NCBI RefSeq assembly: GCF_913063105.1
Contig: NZ_CAJXYQ010000007.1
Location: 1 to 64,000, forward strand
Length of the DNA: 64,000 nt
DNA from: an uncultured Draconibacterium sp.
GTDB taxonomy: Bacteria; Bacteroidota; Bacteroidia; Bacteroidales; Prolixibacteraceae
Direction: 5' to 3'
Below, piece by piece: positions 8,733-17,818 of this stretch. Numbering within the stretch: position 1 is the first letter of the stretch; each line of letters opens with the position of its first letter. A program made the translations under genes and the position numbers. A model generated the notes under the pieces. It was not told where the DNA came from and did no database searches. It was given only the letters and a program-made list of their open reading frames with translations.

Positions 8733-8770
8733 TTTGTTTTATAGCAAGCAGGAAATTATTAGTACATTTG
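8733..8770 (+). promoter_or_regulatory. Probable Bacteroidota-type promoter of the 8796 gene
   Basis: A perfect -7 element TACATTTG (8763-8770) stands 25 bp before the ATG. A TTTG at 8733 is 26 bp upstream, longer than the usual 19-21 spacing, so the -33 element is uncertain. Confidence 0.5.
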
Positions 8771-8795
8771 CTCTTATCCAACTAAATTAAAAAAC

Positions 8796-9704
8796 ATGAA
8801 TACAAATCGCAGAAATTTTTTACGAACAACAACTGCAGCGGCAACAGGAGCCATGCTATTATCGCCAGCTTTGGCCATGGGAGGAAACAAGTCGCGCTAC
8901 AAAATTTCGCTGGCCGAATGGTCGTTCCACAAAGCCATTTTTGGTGGAGAAATGACTAATCTTGATTTTCCGCGAGTAACCAGGGAACTAGGAATTGAAG
9001 GAGTTGAATATGTGAACCAGTTTTTTAAAGACAAAGCCAAAGATGAAAAATACCTCTCGGAGCTAAAAAAGATTACCAAAGAAGAAGGGGTGGAGAACGT
9101 ACTTATAATGTGCGATGGAGAAGGTATGGTAGGCCATCCGGATAAGAAAGAAAGAGAAAAAACCGTTGATAACCACAAAAAATGGGTGGATGCGGCAGCG
9201 TTTCTGGGGTGCCATTCAATACGCGTAAATGCCGGAAGCCGTGGCAAATATGAAGAGCAACAGAAACTGGCAGCCGATGGTTTGCGAATGCTTTGCGAGT
9301 ATGGTGATAAAAACAAAATAAATGTAATAGTTGAAAATCACGGAGGCTTATCAAGCAATGGTGAATGGCTTTCCGGGGTAATGCAGCTGGTTAATCATAA
9401 ACGGGTTGGAACACTACCCGACTTCGGCAATTTTATCACAAATTACGAAACCGGCGAGCAGTTTGACCGCTACAAAGGCGTGGAGCTATTAATGCCATAT
9501 GCCAAAGGAGTTAGTGCAAAATCAAATGTTTTTAATGCCAATGGTGATGAAGCAAATATGGATTACTATAAGCTAATGAAAATCGTACATAATTCGGGGT
9601 ACAAAGGCTTTGTTGGCATTGAGTTTGAAGGCAATGAAATATCGGAACGAGAAGGAGTTATAGCCACAAAAGCGCTGCTCGAAAAAGTTTTTATGACCCT
9701 GTAA
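8796..9704 (+). CDS. Tat-exported sugar phosphate isomerase/epimerase-like TIM-barrel protein
   Basis: 302 aa. The N-terminus carries a twin-arginine-type signal ([15 protein letters not shown]) and a hydrophobic stretch to about residue 30. The rest fits the xylose isomerase-like TIM barrel (AP_endonuc_2): a conserved VENHGG (about 185) and GFVGIEFEG near the C-terminus hold the usual metal-binding acidic and His residues. Proteins of this type in Bacteroidota act on keto-sugars in the periplasm, often with Gfo/Idh/MocA oxidoreductases and DUF1080 hydrolases, both of which occur at 38-43 kb here. The substrate is unknown. Confidence 0.8.
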   Translation: MNTNRRNFLRTTTAAATGAMLLSPALAMGGNKSRYKISLAEWSFHKAIFGGEMTNLDFPRVTRELGIEGVEYVNQFFKDKAKDEKYLSELKKITKEEGVENVLIMCDGEGMVGHPDKKEREKTVDNHKKWVDAAAFLGCHSIRVNAGSRGKYEEQQKLAADGLRMLCEYGDKNKINVIVENHGGLSSNGEWLSGVMQLVNHKRVGTLPDFGNFITNYETGEQFDRYKGVELLMPYAKGVSAKSNVFNANGDEANMDYYKLMKIVHNSGYKGFVGIEFEGNEISEREGVIATKALLEKVFMTL

Positions 9705-9903
9705 TAATGCCGGAGTTAAAACTTGTACCCTCTGAATATGGTTATGGTGGCGGTTAAAATTTGTTAATACAATACTATTTTGAAACAATAAGGATAAGTA
9801 ACCGTAACCTTTAAACGACTTTGTATTTAATAAGGGACTTATAGGGGTTGATTGATACATTGGATACAAAGTTAAAAAGGTAATTAGTTGTTTGTCTTTC
9901 AAG

Positions 9904-9934
9904 AAGAAAGCGATGGTTGTTCCATCGCTTTCTT
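9904..9934. terminator. Bidirectional terminator
   Basis: Long stem AAGAAAGCGATGG / CCATCGCTTTCTT with a 5-nt loop between two convergent genes. Confidence 0.85.
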
Positions 9935-9945
9935 GTTTTATGCCA

Positions 9946-10812
9946 CTAATTCTTTTTTCGGTAAAAAGGTAAATTCGGGTCTGTTCTTCCTCCTCCACTT
10001 TTACCTCTGCCATCTTCAAACTCAATAAGGTAAACCAACCCGGCACTAATTTGTGCTGTTAACGATAAGCGTCTGTTATATTTCAGCAAATCAATATCTT
10101 CTTCTCTCGAATAGGTAAAATTTGGAACCCCGTCAATTATACCAGAGTTTAACACGGTGCAGGTTCCATCCACCTGAAAAGTCATTCGGTTGTTAATTTT
10201 ATAATCGAAACCAATTCCTCCCCCAATATGAAATGCAGGCCAACTGTCTTGCTCGCTGTTTTTTGTACCTCGCGAATACAAAATATCCCATTCAAGCTCA
10301 GGGTCAGGCAGCTCCCGATAGGTTAAATCGGTTGTTACAAAAGCTACAACGCCTGTAAGTTTTACAAAAGGCGTAAACTGTTTTTCGGGAATAAAAAAGT
10401 ATTTATAATTTACAGCCAGGTTAAACAAGCGGGTGTTGTAGGCAACCGGAGAGATGATAAATTCATCTTGATAATGCTGAAAATACGGCGTAAGAAAATA
10501 GTTGTACACCGGAGGATTATCGTTATAACCCTTAAAATGAGAATAATCGAGTTCAACCCCGAAATAGGTTTTTTCTGTGACCTGAAATAAAACCTCGCCC
10601 TCAAAACCTACAGAAAGTTCGGGTGTAAATTTATCGCTGCTGGTGGCGGGAGATTGTAGCAAAGCATCGGGATGAGGAATGTCTGAAGAACCCAGTTCAG
10701 AAATAAAGAGACCCGAGTTGGCAGCAACACGAAAACCAATTAACTGCCCGCTAACGCCTAAGCTGACAGTAAAAACCAGTACTACCAACAATATCACTCT
10801 TCTTACATCCAT
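9946..10812 (-). CDS. Outer-membrane beta-barrel protein (porin-like family)
   Basis: 288 aa with signal peptide (1-22, ending VSLGVSGQ). The mature part has alternating hydrophobic/polar strands and aromatic girdle residues (TYFGVELDYSHFKG, RLFNLAVNYKYFF, FHIGGGIGFDY, RLSLTAQISAGLVYLIEF), as in the outer membrane protein beta-barrel domain of Bacteroidota. The C-terminus has a Gly/Arg-rich tail (GRGKSGGGR) after the last strand, which is unusual for a barrel. No enzyme motif is seen. It is monocistronic. Confidence 0.75.
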   Translation of the reverse strand: MDVRRVILLVVLVFTVSLGVSGQLIGFRVAANSGLFISELGSSDIPHPDALLQSPATSSDKFTPELSVGFEGEVLFQVTEKTYFGVELDYSHFKGYNDNPPVYNYFLTPYFQHYQDEFIISPVAYNTRLFNLAVNYKYFFIPEKQFTPFVKLTGVVAFVTTDLTYRELPDPELEWDILYSRGTKNSEQDSWPAFHIGGGIGFDYKINNRMTFQVDGTCTVLNSGIIDGVPNFTYSREEDIDLLKYNRRLSLTAQISAGLVYLIEFEDGRGKSGGGRTDPNLPFYRKKN

Positions 10813-10877
10813 CTATTTGACTTTCAGCCTTTAAGTTAAGCTGTTTTTATCAAAAAAAGAAACAAAGCGCTGCAAAA

Positions 10878-12137
10878 CTATTTTCTTTCTTTAACTTCTG
10901 AAGCATCTACTACCTTAAAAAGCTTGTCTGCACGCCGCGTTACATTACTGATAGGTACTGATATTCGTTGCCCTTTCAATCCTTCATCAACAGGCTTCAA
11001 ATCAAAACGGATTTCATTAACATTTGTTTGAAATACACCCGTTGTAGGACCGGTAATTATTATTTCGTCGCCAACTTTTAAGTTACTGGTTTCGAGTTTA
11101 AATTCGGCAATTCCAATTTTTTTGAAATAATTGGTGCATTTACCAATATATAACTTTCTTTTTGTTGCCCGCGAACCATAATTTTTACTCCACTCGCCAA
11201 GACGTTGCCCCAGGTAGTAGCCATCCCAAAAACCACGGTTAAAAACACTCGACAAGCGTTCATTCCAGTCTTCAATTTTTTCGTTGCTAAAGGTTTCGTC
11301 GAAGTAAGCATCAACCGCCTCGCGGTAGCACTGCGCCACTGTTTTTACATATTCGGGAGAACGTGCACGTCCTTCAATTTTTAAAACCGAAACACCTGCA
11401 TCAAGTATTTTATTCAGGAAATGAATGGTTTTCAAATCCTTTGGCGACATAATGTATTCGTTATCAATTTCCAGTTCGGCACCGGTTTCTTTATCGGTTA
11501 CGGTATAGGCTCTTCGGCAGGTTTGTAAACAGGCGCCACGGTTGGCCGATGAGTTCATTTCGTGCAAACTAAGGTAACATTTACCGCTGGTTGCCATACA
11601 CAAAGCACCATGAACAAACATTTCAATTTTCATCAGTTCACCGTTTGGCCCGGTAATATTTTGCTTTTTAATCTGGTCGCTGATTTCCCAAACGCGGCCA
11701 AGGTTCATTTCGCGCGCCAGCACCACCACATCGGCAAAATTTGAATAGAATTTTACAGCCTCGATATTGGTAATGTTTACCTGCGTTGAAATATGAACTT
11801 CAAGGTTAACCGAACGGGCATACTGAATGACCGAGACATCGGCAGCGATAACTGCAGAAACGCCAGCTTCTTTTGCCGCATTAATAACTTCGTGCATTTT
11901 ATCCAGTTCGCCATCAAAAATTTCCACGTTCATGGTAAGGTAAGTTTTTACCTTATTCTCTGTAGCAATTTTTACAATTTTACGAAGGTCGTCGAGATTA
12001 AAGTTATTGGACGAGCGCGAACGCATATTCAGGTTTTCAACACCAAAATAAACCGACCCTGCTCCTCCCTGAATGGCCGCCATTAACGATTCGTACGACC
12101 CAACCGGCGCCATTATTTCTACATCTCTTCTTTCCAT
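10878..12137 (-). CDS. U32 family peptidase-like protein (TrhP/YegQ type)
   Basis: 419 aa. The N-terminal TIM-barrel (MAPVGSYESLMAAIQGGAGSVYFG) and the U32 signature EMFVHGALCMATSGKCYLS (about 185-203) are clear, with more cysteines in ANRGACLQTCRR. Family members TrhP/RlhA use such cysteines and act in prephenate-dependent hydroxylation of tRNA U34 or 23S rRNA; the old peptidase label is doubtful. The length and the C-terminal beta domain (about 335-410) fit the TrhP branch. It stands alone, 65 bp from the neighbouring barrel gene. Confidence 0.85.
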   Translation of the reverse strand: MERRDVEIMAPVGSYESLMAAIQGGAGSVYFGVENLNMRSRSSNNFNLDDLRKIVKIATENKVKTYLTMNVEIFDGELDKMHEVINAAKEAGVSAVIAADVSVIQYARSVNLEVHISTQVNITNIEAVKFYSNFADVVVLAREMNLGRVWEISDQIKKQNITGPNGELMKIEMFVHGALCMATSGKCYLSLHEMNSSANRGACLQTCRRAYTVTDKETGAELEIDNEYIMSPKDLKTIHFLNKILDAGVSVLKIEGRARSPEYVKTVAQCYREAVDAYFDETFSNEKIEDWNERLSSVFNRGFWDGYYLGQRLGEWSKNYGSRATKRKLYIGKCTNYFKKIGIAEFKLETSNLKVGDEIIITGPTTGVFQTNVNEIRFDLKPVDEGLKGQRISVPISNVTRRADKLFKVVDASEVKERK

Positions 12138-12221
12138 TGCCTATGCGTAAAGTTTTAAAAATTGCGGTGCAAAGTTAAGAGTTTTTGGCAATTACAGCGG
12201 TGCCATCATTATGGGGTGCGT

Positions 12222-12944
12222 TTACACAAACTTTTCGCGTTTCTGCAAGTTAAAAAGGCCGTACAACACAAAAACCAATGTACCTATTGCCATAAAAATG
12301 CGGTTCTTACGAATGATTCCTGCCCAAATTACTTCATTCAGGTTATTAGGAATATCAAAAGGATTTAGAAAAATATCCCATTGTGTACCTTCCATTAAAT
12401 CTTCGCGCAGAATAAGCAAGGCAACGCCAATAAGCACCATAGCTACTGCTGTTCCGTTACCGTTTTTTATAATGGTAGAAAACATGAAAGCCATCGACCC
12501 CAAGAAAATTATTGGATAGATTAACTGGTACGCCATCTCGAACAGGTTTACCTTGTAGAGCAGCACCGAGGCCAATACGGCAAAAAGCAGGATAATAAAA
12601 AACACAAGGGTATAAATCATAAGCAATCGTACCAACCACACTTTGTACCTGTAATTGGGTATTCCAAACAAAATTTCAAGCATGCGCGAATCATCGTCGT
12701 TTTGTATGCCAAATACCGATGGGTAAAAAATTAGCAGTATTCCCGGAAAAATTAAAAGGTTGTATACAACATCTTCCGACATGGCTTCTCCGTTTAACAC
12801 CACCTGCACAGCAAAAAACAGGAAAAAAGCAAGTGCCGCAATTAAAAACCAGATAAACCGGTTGGCAAATATGATTCTTAAATTGTACCGTATCATTTTT
12901 ATCAAAATGAACAGCTTGTTTTTTATATTGAAATTTAGTTTCAT
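12222..12944 (-). CDS. ABC-2 type transporter permease, last gene of the export locus
   Basis: 240 aa with about six membrane segments and no nucleotide-binding site. I choose the ATG at 12944 (MKLNFNIKNK) because it lies 5 bp after the stop of the upstream fusion gene; an in-frame start at 13007 would overlap that gene by 58 bp. It is the last gene of the 27938-12222 operon and follows an ABC ATPase domain that is fused to an RND pump, so it is the most likely membrane partner for that ATPase. The substrate is unknown. Confidence 0.82.
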   Translation of the reverse strand: MKLNFNIKNKLFILIKMIRYNLRIIFANRFIWFLIAALAFFLFFAVQVVLNGEAMSEDVVYNLLIFPGILLIFYPSVFGIQNDDDSRMLEILFGIPNYRYKVWLVRLLMIYTLVFFIILLFAVLASVLLYKVNLFEMAYQLIYPIIFLGSMAFMFSTIIKNGNGTAVAMVLIGVALLILREDLMEGTQWDIFLNPFDIPNNLNEVIWAGIIRKNRIFMAIGTLVFVLYGLFNLQKREKFV

Positions 12945-12949
12945 GTTAA

Positions 12950-15900
12950 TTAAGCAAAGTCTTTTAATAAGCACAAATAAGCATCCTCGAGGTGTGGCGA
13001 CACACAAAGCGCATCGGGGGCCGGTTTTTCTTTTGCTAAACAGCGTACTTTTATACTATCGCCATCGCGCATATGATGAACAATCATCTGTTTGTTTGCC
13101 ATCGCATCGAATTCTTTGGCAGGTACCGAAAACTGCCAAACAAAACCATTGCCCATTGTTACCATTTCGTTTGGTGTACCAAAGTATTTTAGGTTACCCC
13201 TGTTAATTACCGCTACCTGGTTACACGAGCTCGAAATATCTTCAATAATATGTGTTGAGAAAATTACAATCCGTTCGCGGCTCAGCTCAACCAACAAGTT
13301 TCTGAAACGAATACGCTCGCGCGGATCAAGCCCAGCCGTGGGTTCGTCCACCACCAGAATTCGCGGAAGATTTAATAATATCTGGGCAATACCGATGCGT
13401 TGTTTCATCCCTCCTGAAAAAGCTCCGATTTTATCGTTCCTGCGTTCCCACATGTGCACATTTTTCAGTACATATTCAAGACGCTCCTCTCTTACTTTCG
13501 TGTCTTTTATACCTTTAAGTATAGCCTGGTAATCAAGAAATTCCCATGCCGACATATTTTCGTAGGTTCCAAAAGCCTGTGGCAAATAGCCAATAAGTCC
13601 CTGCAACTCTTCGCGGTATTTCTGTGTATCCAATCCGTTAATCCAAATCTTTCCGTAACTCTGTTCGAGCACACCGGTAATAATCCGCATCATGGTAGAT
13701 TTACCGGCACCATTGGGCCCCAGTAAACCAAACATTCCGGTTTTTATTTCAAGCGAAACACCGTTAAGTGCCCTGAATGGTTTTTTGCGTTTGCCGATTA
13801 CCGGAATTTGCCGAACCATATTAAAATATCCACGCCGTAATGCTCCTAAGCGCCCCTGAATTCGTGCAATGTTTACATCCTTTTTATGAATATATTCGGC
13901 CGTTGCATAAAAAACCAACAACAAATACCAGATGATAGCAATAAAAATTACCATTCCCAGGTTACCCCACTCGGTGTAAAAAATGTATAAAAACACCAAG
14001 GGAACCACCCAAAACAGCACGTTATAAATCCACCTGTTCAATTTCAGATAAATGGTTTTACCGGAACTTTGGTTTTTATTAATTAGAACCTGGTTTAGCG
14101 GAATGCGGAGTAAAAAAACGAAAAAGAATACCAAGTGCGACAGCACCCACATCCAGAAATGATTTTCGAGGTAGATGAACGTAAAATACACCACAAAAAC
14201 AAACAAGGGCAGCTGCCATACCAGGTCGGAAAAGTCGCGCCACTTTGTATAATCTTTAGTTAAGCCGGCACGCTCACGTATTTTTATTCCCGATTTCCAT
14301 TCGCGCACAAAACGCGAGTCGCGGTCGTATACTTTTACCAGCTTCCGTATTTTTATGCGGATGGGTTCGTTTTCGTCAATCACTTTTTCGTTGGCCTGGC
14401 GTAAACTGGTCATTGTAAAGGCCACAACACCTGGCACAAGAATGATAAGCAAAACAAAATCGAGCAATTGCCACACAAAGCTATCTACCTTAAGGTAAAT
14501 AAAAAGGGCTCCCAGCACAAACACCGTTAGCATGCCTATTTTTATGCCAATGTGTAACGATTTTATCCAATCGAGCGCATTCTCTAAACCGGCATATAAT
14601 GTTGGAATAAAAATTAAAGTTAGCAAGGTACTTAGCGCCAGGCCTCCAACCACGGTAATGGCAAAGGGGGCACCAATGGCACCAACATATTCGGCCTGCC
14701 CCATTGCCAGCGGGAACAAGGCAACAATAGTTGTTATGGCGGTAATTAAAATGGGTCGCACACGCGAGAGTCCGGCGGTCATTAATGCTCTTGATTTTCG
14801 GAAGCCCCGTTTTCGGAGAATATTGGTAAAATCGATGAGAATAATACCGTTGTTAACCACTACGCCAATAAGGATAATAAAACCCATTATGGTATTGGCA
14901 TTAAACAGGCTGTTTCCGGTGAAAATAAGCGCCAGAAACGACCCAACAGCAGCCAGTGGAATTGAAAAGATAAGAACAAATGGTGTTGAAACCGATTCGA
15001 AAACCGAGGCCAAAATCATTAAAATAAGAATAAAAGCAGCTGCAATCAGAAACTTAAATTCGGCATACTGGTCTTCCTCGTGAATTACTTCAACGGCAAC
15101 CCCTGATGGCAGTTTGTACGACCCGATAATATCATCAATTTCAAGCCGGTAAGCTTCAAGCAATTCTTTCGAGTCGCTGGCTTCATCAACAAAACTGTAA
15201 GTAAGTTCAATTTGTTTCTCCTGGTTTACACGCGTTATGCTTGCCATTCCCTCGGCATACACCATATCGGCCAGCTCGTCCATATCGTAGGTGGCGCCCT
15301 GTCCGTTACTAACCTGCAAACGGCGCAAGTCTTCAATACCTTTGTCGTTCTCTTCTTCTTCAACCCCTTCTGGTAATTGTTCTTTTATAACAATTTCATA
15401 CTCTTCTGTTCCTTGTTTAAAGTTCACTCCTGAAGTAAATTCGCGGGTAAAGGTACCAAGCTCCGATACAATATTTTGCAAATTTATTCCATACTCGGTA
15501 AGCAACATCTGGTTAAAGTAAAGATGCACTTCGGGGCGGTTGTTCGACACATTTACACTTGCGCGTCTGATTGTTTCCAGGTCCTCAATGTAGTACAAAA
15601 GATCTTCGGCAACATCTTTCATCACGCCAAAATTTTCGCCTTTTATAACAATTCGCTCCTGGTTTGAACCAATTCCCATAAATTGCTGGAACCCTTGTGT
15701 ACCTGAGCGTCCGCCACCGCCGCCACCGCCACGAAAGCTGGAACTTGAGGTTGGAGCTTCAAGGCTTACCTCGCCTTGCGATATATCGTCAATCCGGTCT
15801 TCAACATCTTTTTTAATTTCAGCGATGGTACGCTTGTCAATATCTTTATAATCCTCACGAAGAATAAATGTAAGGATGGCTTCCTCGGCCTCAATATTTG

Positions 15901-17674
15901 CGGTTAAATCCTGCTTTTCGGCAATATCTTCAAGCCGGCTTTCCACATCGGCAACTACCTTGTCGGTAGCATCAAGTGTGGCACCGGTTGGCATGGTTAC
16001 GTATATCGAGAATTGTTCTTCTTCAACTTCCTGCAGGTTGGTAACACTAATGGCCAGTACAATAAATACGGTTAAAAAGAAAAAAACCAGTGCACCGATA
16101 ATAGTACGGGCGGGCACACGCATACTGGCTTTTAACAGTAAAATATAGATTTGAATGATGCGGTTGTTGGTAGTCACCTTTTCGTAAAAGATGTTGTGCT
16201 GCTTTTTTTTGCGTAACAGCAAATGAGCTGCCATTGGAATAAGCAACAGGGCTACAAACAAGGACACCAGCAAGGTGGAAATAATTGACACGCCCACATG
16301 ATTTCCTAAAAGCTTAACCATATAATCGGTTGAAAAAACAAAGGGCAGAAAAACAGTAACAGTGGTAAGCGTTGCAGCAACAATTGAACGCCAAACCTCT
16401 TTGGTTCCCTGCGTTACGGCAACATCAGGCGCCATTTTATTACCCGAAAGCCGGTATATATTTTCGAGCACAACAATACTGTTATCCAACAACATACCAA
16501 TGGCCAGCACCAGTCCAACCAGTGTTAAACTGTTTAAGGAGATATTGAAGGCATAAAACAGATTAAATGCAGTAAAAACAGAAATAGGAATAGCCAGTGC
16601 GATAAACGAAACAATGCGCAGATTTTTAAGAAACATCCAAAGTACAAAAATAGCCAGCAAACCTCCTACCAGGGCCAGGTCAATTATCTGATCGATATTC
16701 TTTTCCATGGTTTCGGCGAGGTTGGTTTGTACCACAATCTGCACATCTTTTGCAGCCAGTTTTTTATTAAGAGCCAATATTTCGTCCTGCACTTTGTGCG
16801 ACAAATCAATAAGATTAGCCTGCGAATCACTAACCAGCATCATCGAAACGGCATCAAGGCCGTTAACCCGGCTTAGCGATGTTTCTTCCTTTACGCCATA
16901 AAAAACACTGGCCACATCTTTCAGGTAAATCGGCCCTTCGGCAACCACAATATTTTCGATATCAGAAACTTTATCGTACTCGGCTGTAACATGAACAAAA
17001 TACTGCTTTTGGGCATCGTGTAAATACCCCGTAAAGGTGCGGTTGCTTGAATTAGCGGATATGGCACTTTGTATTTGTGCCGGAGTAATGCCATAAGCTT
17101 CGCATGCTGCTGCATTGTAGGTAACTTCTATCGACCGTTCTTTTCCACCAAAAACATTTACCGATGCAACACCGTCAATGTTTTCCATTTCGGCTGTAAT
17201 TTCCTGGTCAACGATATTACGCACACGGTCTACTCCGCCGCTTCCCCTAATCTGCAGCTCCATAAACTGATTGGTAAGCTGGTCGAGATCAACACGATTA
17301 ACAGTAACAATAAAGTTATCATCAAGATCGGCAGTAACCAGATCCACCTTTTCCTGCAGTTTTAAAAAGGTGTATTTAAAGTTTACATTCTGTTTAAAAT
17401 TAACCTGTATGGAGGCCGAGCGATTATTAATGAAAGATTGCATTTCTTCAATGCCTTCCATGGTTCCGATGGCTCCTTCAATGGGAATAACCGCCTGGTT
17501 TTCCATATAGCTTGGATCGACCTCGATACGCGACTGCACCTGAACAAAAAGCATGGGCAGTTCGGCATTGGGCATCAGTTCTACCGGCAGCTGCTTGTAC
17601 GAGATGTAACCCAGCATGGTTAATCCCAAAAACAGCATACTGATAAATATTTTTCTATTGATGATGAATTTCAT
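12950..17674 (-). CDS. RND efflux permease fused to a membrane linker and an ABC ATPase
   Basis: 1574 aa in one uninterrupted frame. Residues about 1-1055 are a full HAE-type RND permease: TM1, two porter regions, TM4 with GMLLDNSIVVLEN (D397, N398), TM10 with VVVNNGIILIDF (N941 where AcrB has its relay lysine). Residues about 1060-1290 add roughly six further hydrophobic segments not normal for RND pumps. Residues about 1295-1574 are a complete ABC ATPase: Walker A GPNGAGKST (about 1317), signature FSGGMKQ (about 1418), Walker B ILVVDEPTAGLDP (about 1434) and H-loop STH (about 1470). A seven-glycine run sits in the second periplasmic part. The ATPase resembles the stand-alone one at 27045-27938. 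The operon supplies TolC, an adaptor and a second RND pump. Both motors look intact, although the proton-relay set differs from AcrB. Confidence 0.9.
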   Translation of the reverse strand: MKFIINRKIFISMLFLGLTMLGYISYKQLPVELMPNAELPMLFVQVQSRIEVDPSYMENQAVIPIEGAIGTMEGIEEMQSFINNRSASIQVNFKQNVNFKYTFLKLQEKVDLVTADLDDNFIVTVNRVDLDQLTNQFMELQIRGSGGVDRVRNIVDQEITAEMENIDGVASVNVFGGKERSIEVTYNAAACEAYGITPAQIQSAISANSSNRTFTGYLHDAQKQYFVHVTAEYDKVSDIENIVVAEGPIYLKDVASVFYGVKEETSLSRVNGLDAVSMMLVSDSQANLIDLSHKVQDEILALNKKLAAKDVQIVVQTNLAETMEKNIDQIIDLALVGGLLAIFVLWMFLKNLRIVSFIALAIPISVFTAFNLFYAFNISLNSLTLVGLVLAIGMLLDNSIVVLENIYRLSGNKMAPDVAVTQGTKEVWRSIVAATLTTVTVFLPFVFSTDYMVKLLGNHVGVSIISTLLVSLFVALLLIPMAAHLLLRKKKQHNIFYEKVTTNNRIIQIYILLLKASMRVPARTIIGALVFFFLTVFIVLAISVTNLQEVEEEQFSIYVTMPTGATLDATDKVVADVESRLEDIAEKQDLTANIEAEEAILTFILREDYKDIDKRTIAEIKKDVEDRIDDISQGEVSLEAPTSSSSFRGGGGGGGRSGTQGFQQFMGIGSNQERIVIKGENFGVMKDVAEDLLYYIEDLETIRRASVNVSNNRPEVHLYFNQMLLTEYGINLQNIVSELGTFTREFTSGVNFKQGTEEYEIVIKEQLPEGVEEEENDKGIEDLRRLQVSNGQGATYDMDELADMVYAEGMASITRVNQEKQIELTYSFVDEASDSKELLEAYRLEIDDIIGSYKLPSGVAVEVIHEEDQYAEFKFLIAAAFILILMILASVFESVSTPFVLIFSIPLAAVGSFLALIFTGNSLFNANTIMGFIILIGVVVNNGIILIDFTNILRKRGFRKSRALMTAGLSRVRPILITAITTIVALFPLAMGQAEYVGAIGAPFAITVVGGLALSTLLTLIFIPTLYAGLENALDWIKSLHIGIKIGMLTVFVLGALFIYLKVDSFVWQLLDFVLLIILVPGVVAFTMTSLRQANEKVIDENEPIRIKIRKLVKVYDRDSRFVREWKSGIKIRERAGLTKDYTKWRDFSDLVWQLPLFVFVVYFTFIYLENHFWMWVLSHLVFFFVFLLRIPLNQVLINKNQSSGKTIYLKLNRWIYNVLFWVVPLVFLYIFYTEWGNLGMVIFIAIIWYLLLVFYATAEYIHKKDVNIARIQGRLGALRRGYFNMVRQIPVIGKRKKPFRALNGVSLEIKTGMFGLLGPNGAGKSTMMRIITGVLEQSYGKIWINGLDTQKYREELQGLIGYLPQAFGTYENMSAWEFLDYQAILKGIKDTKVREERLEYVLKNVHMWERRNDKIGAFSGGMKQRIGIAQILLNLPRILVVDEPTAGLDPRERIRFRNLLVELSRERIVIFSTHIIEDISSSCNQVAVINRGNLKYFGTPNEMVTMGNGFVWQFSVPAKEFDAMANKQMIVHHMRDGDSIKVRCLAKEKPAPDALCVSPHLEDAYLCLLKDFA

Positions 17675-17818
17675 GTGCCTTAAATCTCAAGTTTTCAAAT
17701 GAATCGCATGAAAGTAGCACTCCTGTGGGGTACTATTTGCGTGAAGTTTTTCCATACGGCTTTCATCTGCTTAAAATTGTTTATTTATTAGGTAGAAGAA
17801 GGAACTTCCATTTATCTG

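Noticed and set aside
12222..13007. Longer start of the last ABC permease at 13007
   Set aside because: It would overlap the end of the RND-ABC fusion gene by 58 bp and adds 21 residues without family likeness; ATG at 12944 fits 5 bp after the stop.
12950..17674. RND-ABC fusion as an assembly error
   Set aside because: The frame is unbroken, and the join runs through about 230 residues of membrane helices with proper hydrophobic pattern, which a simple lost stop would not supply. Error cannot be fully excluded from one sequence.
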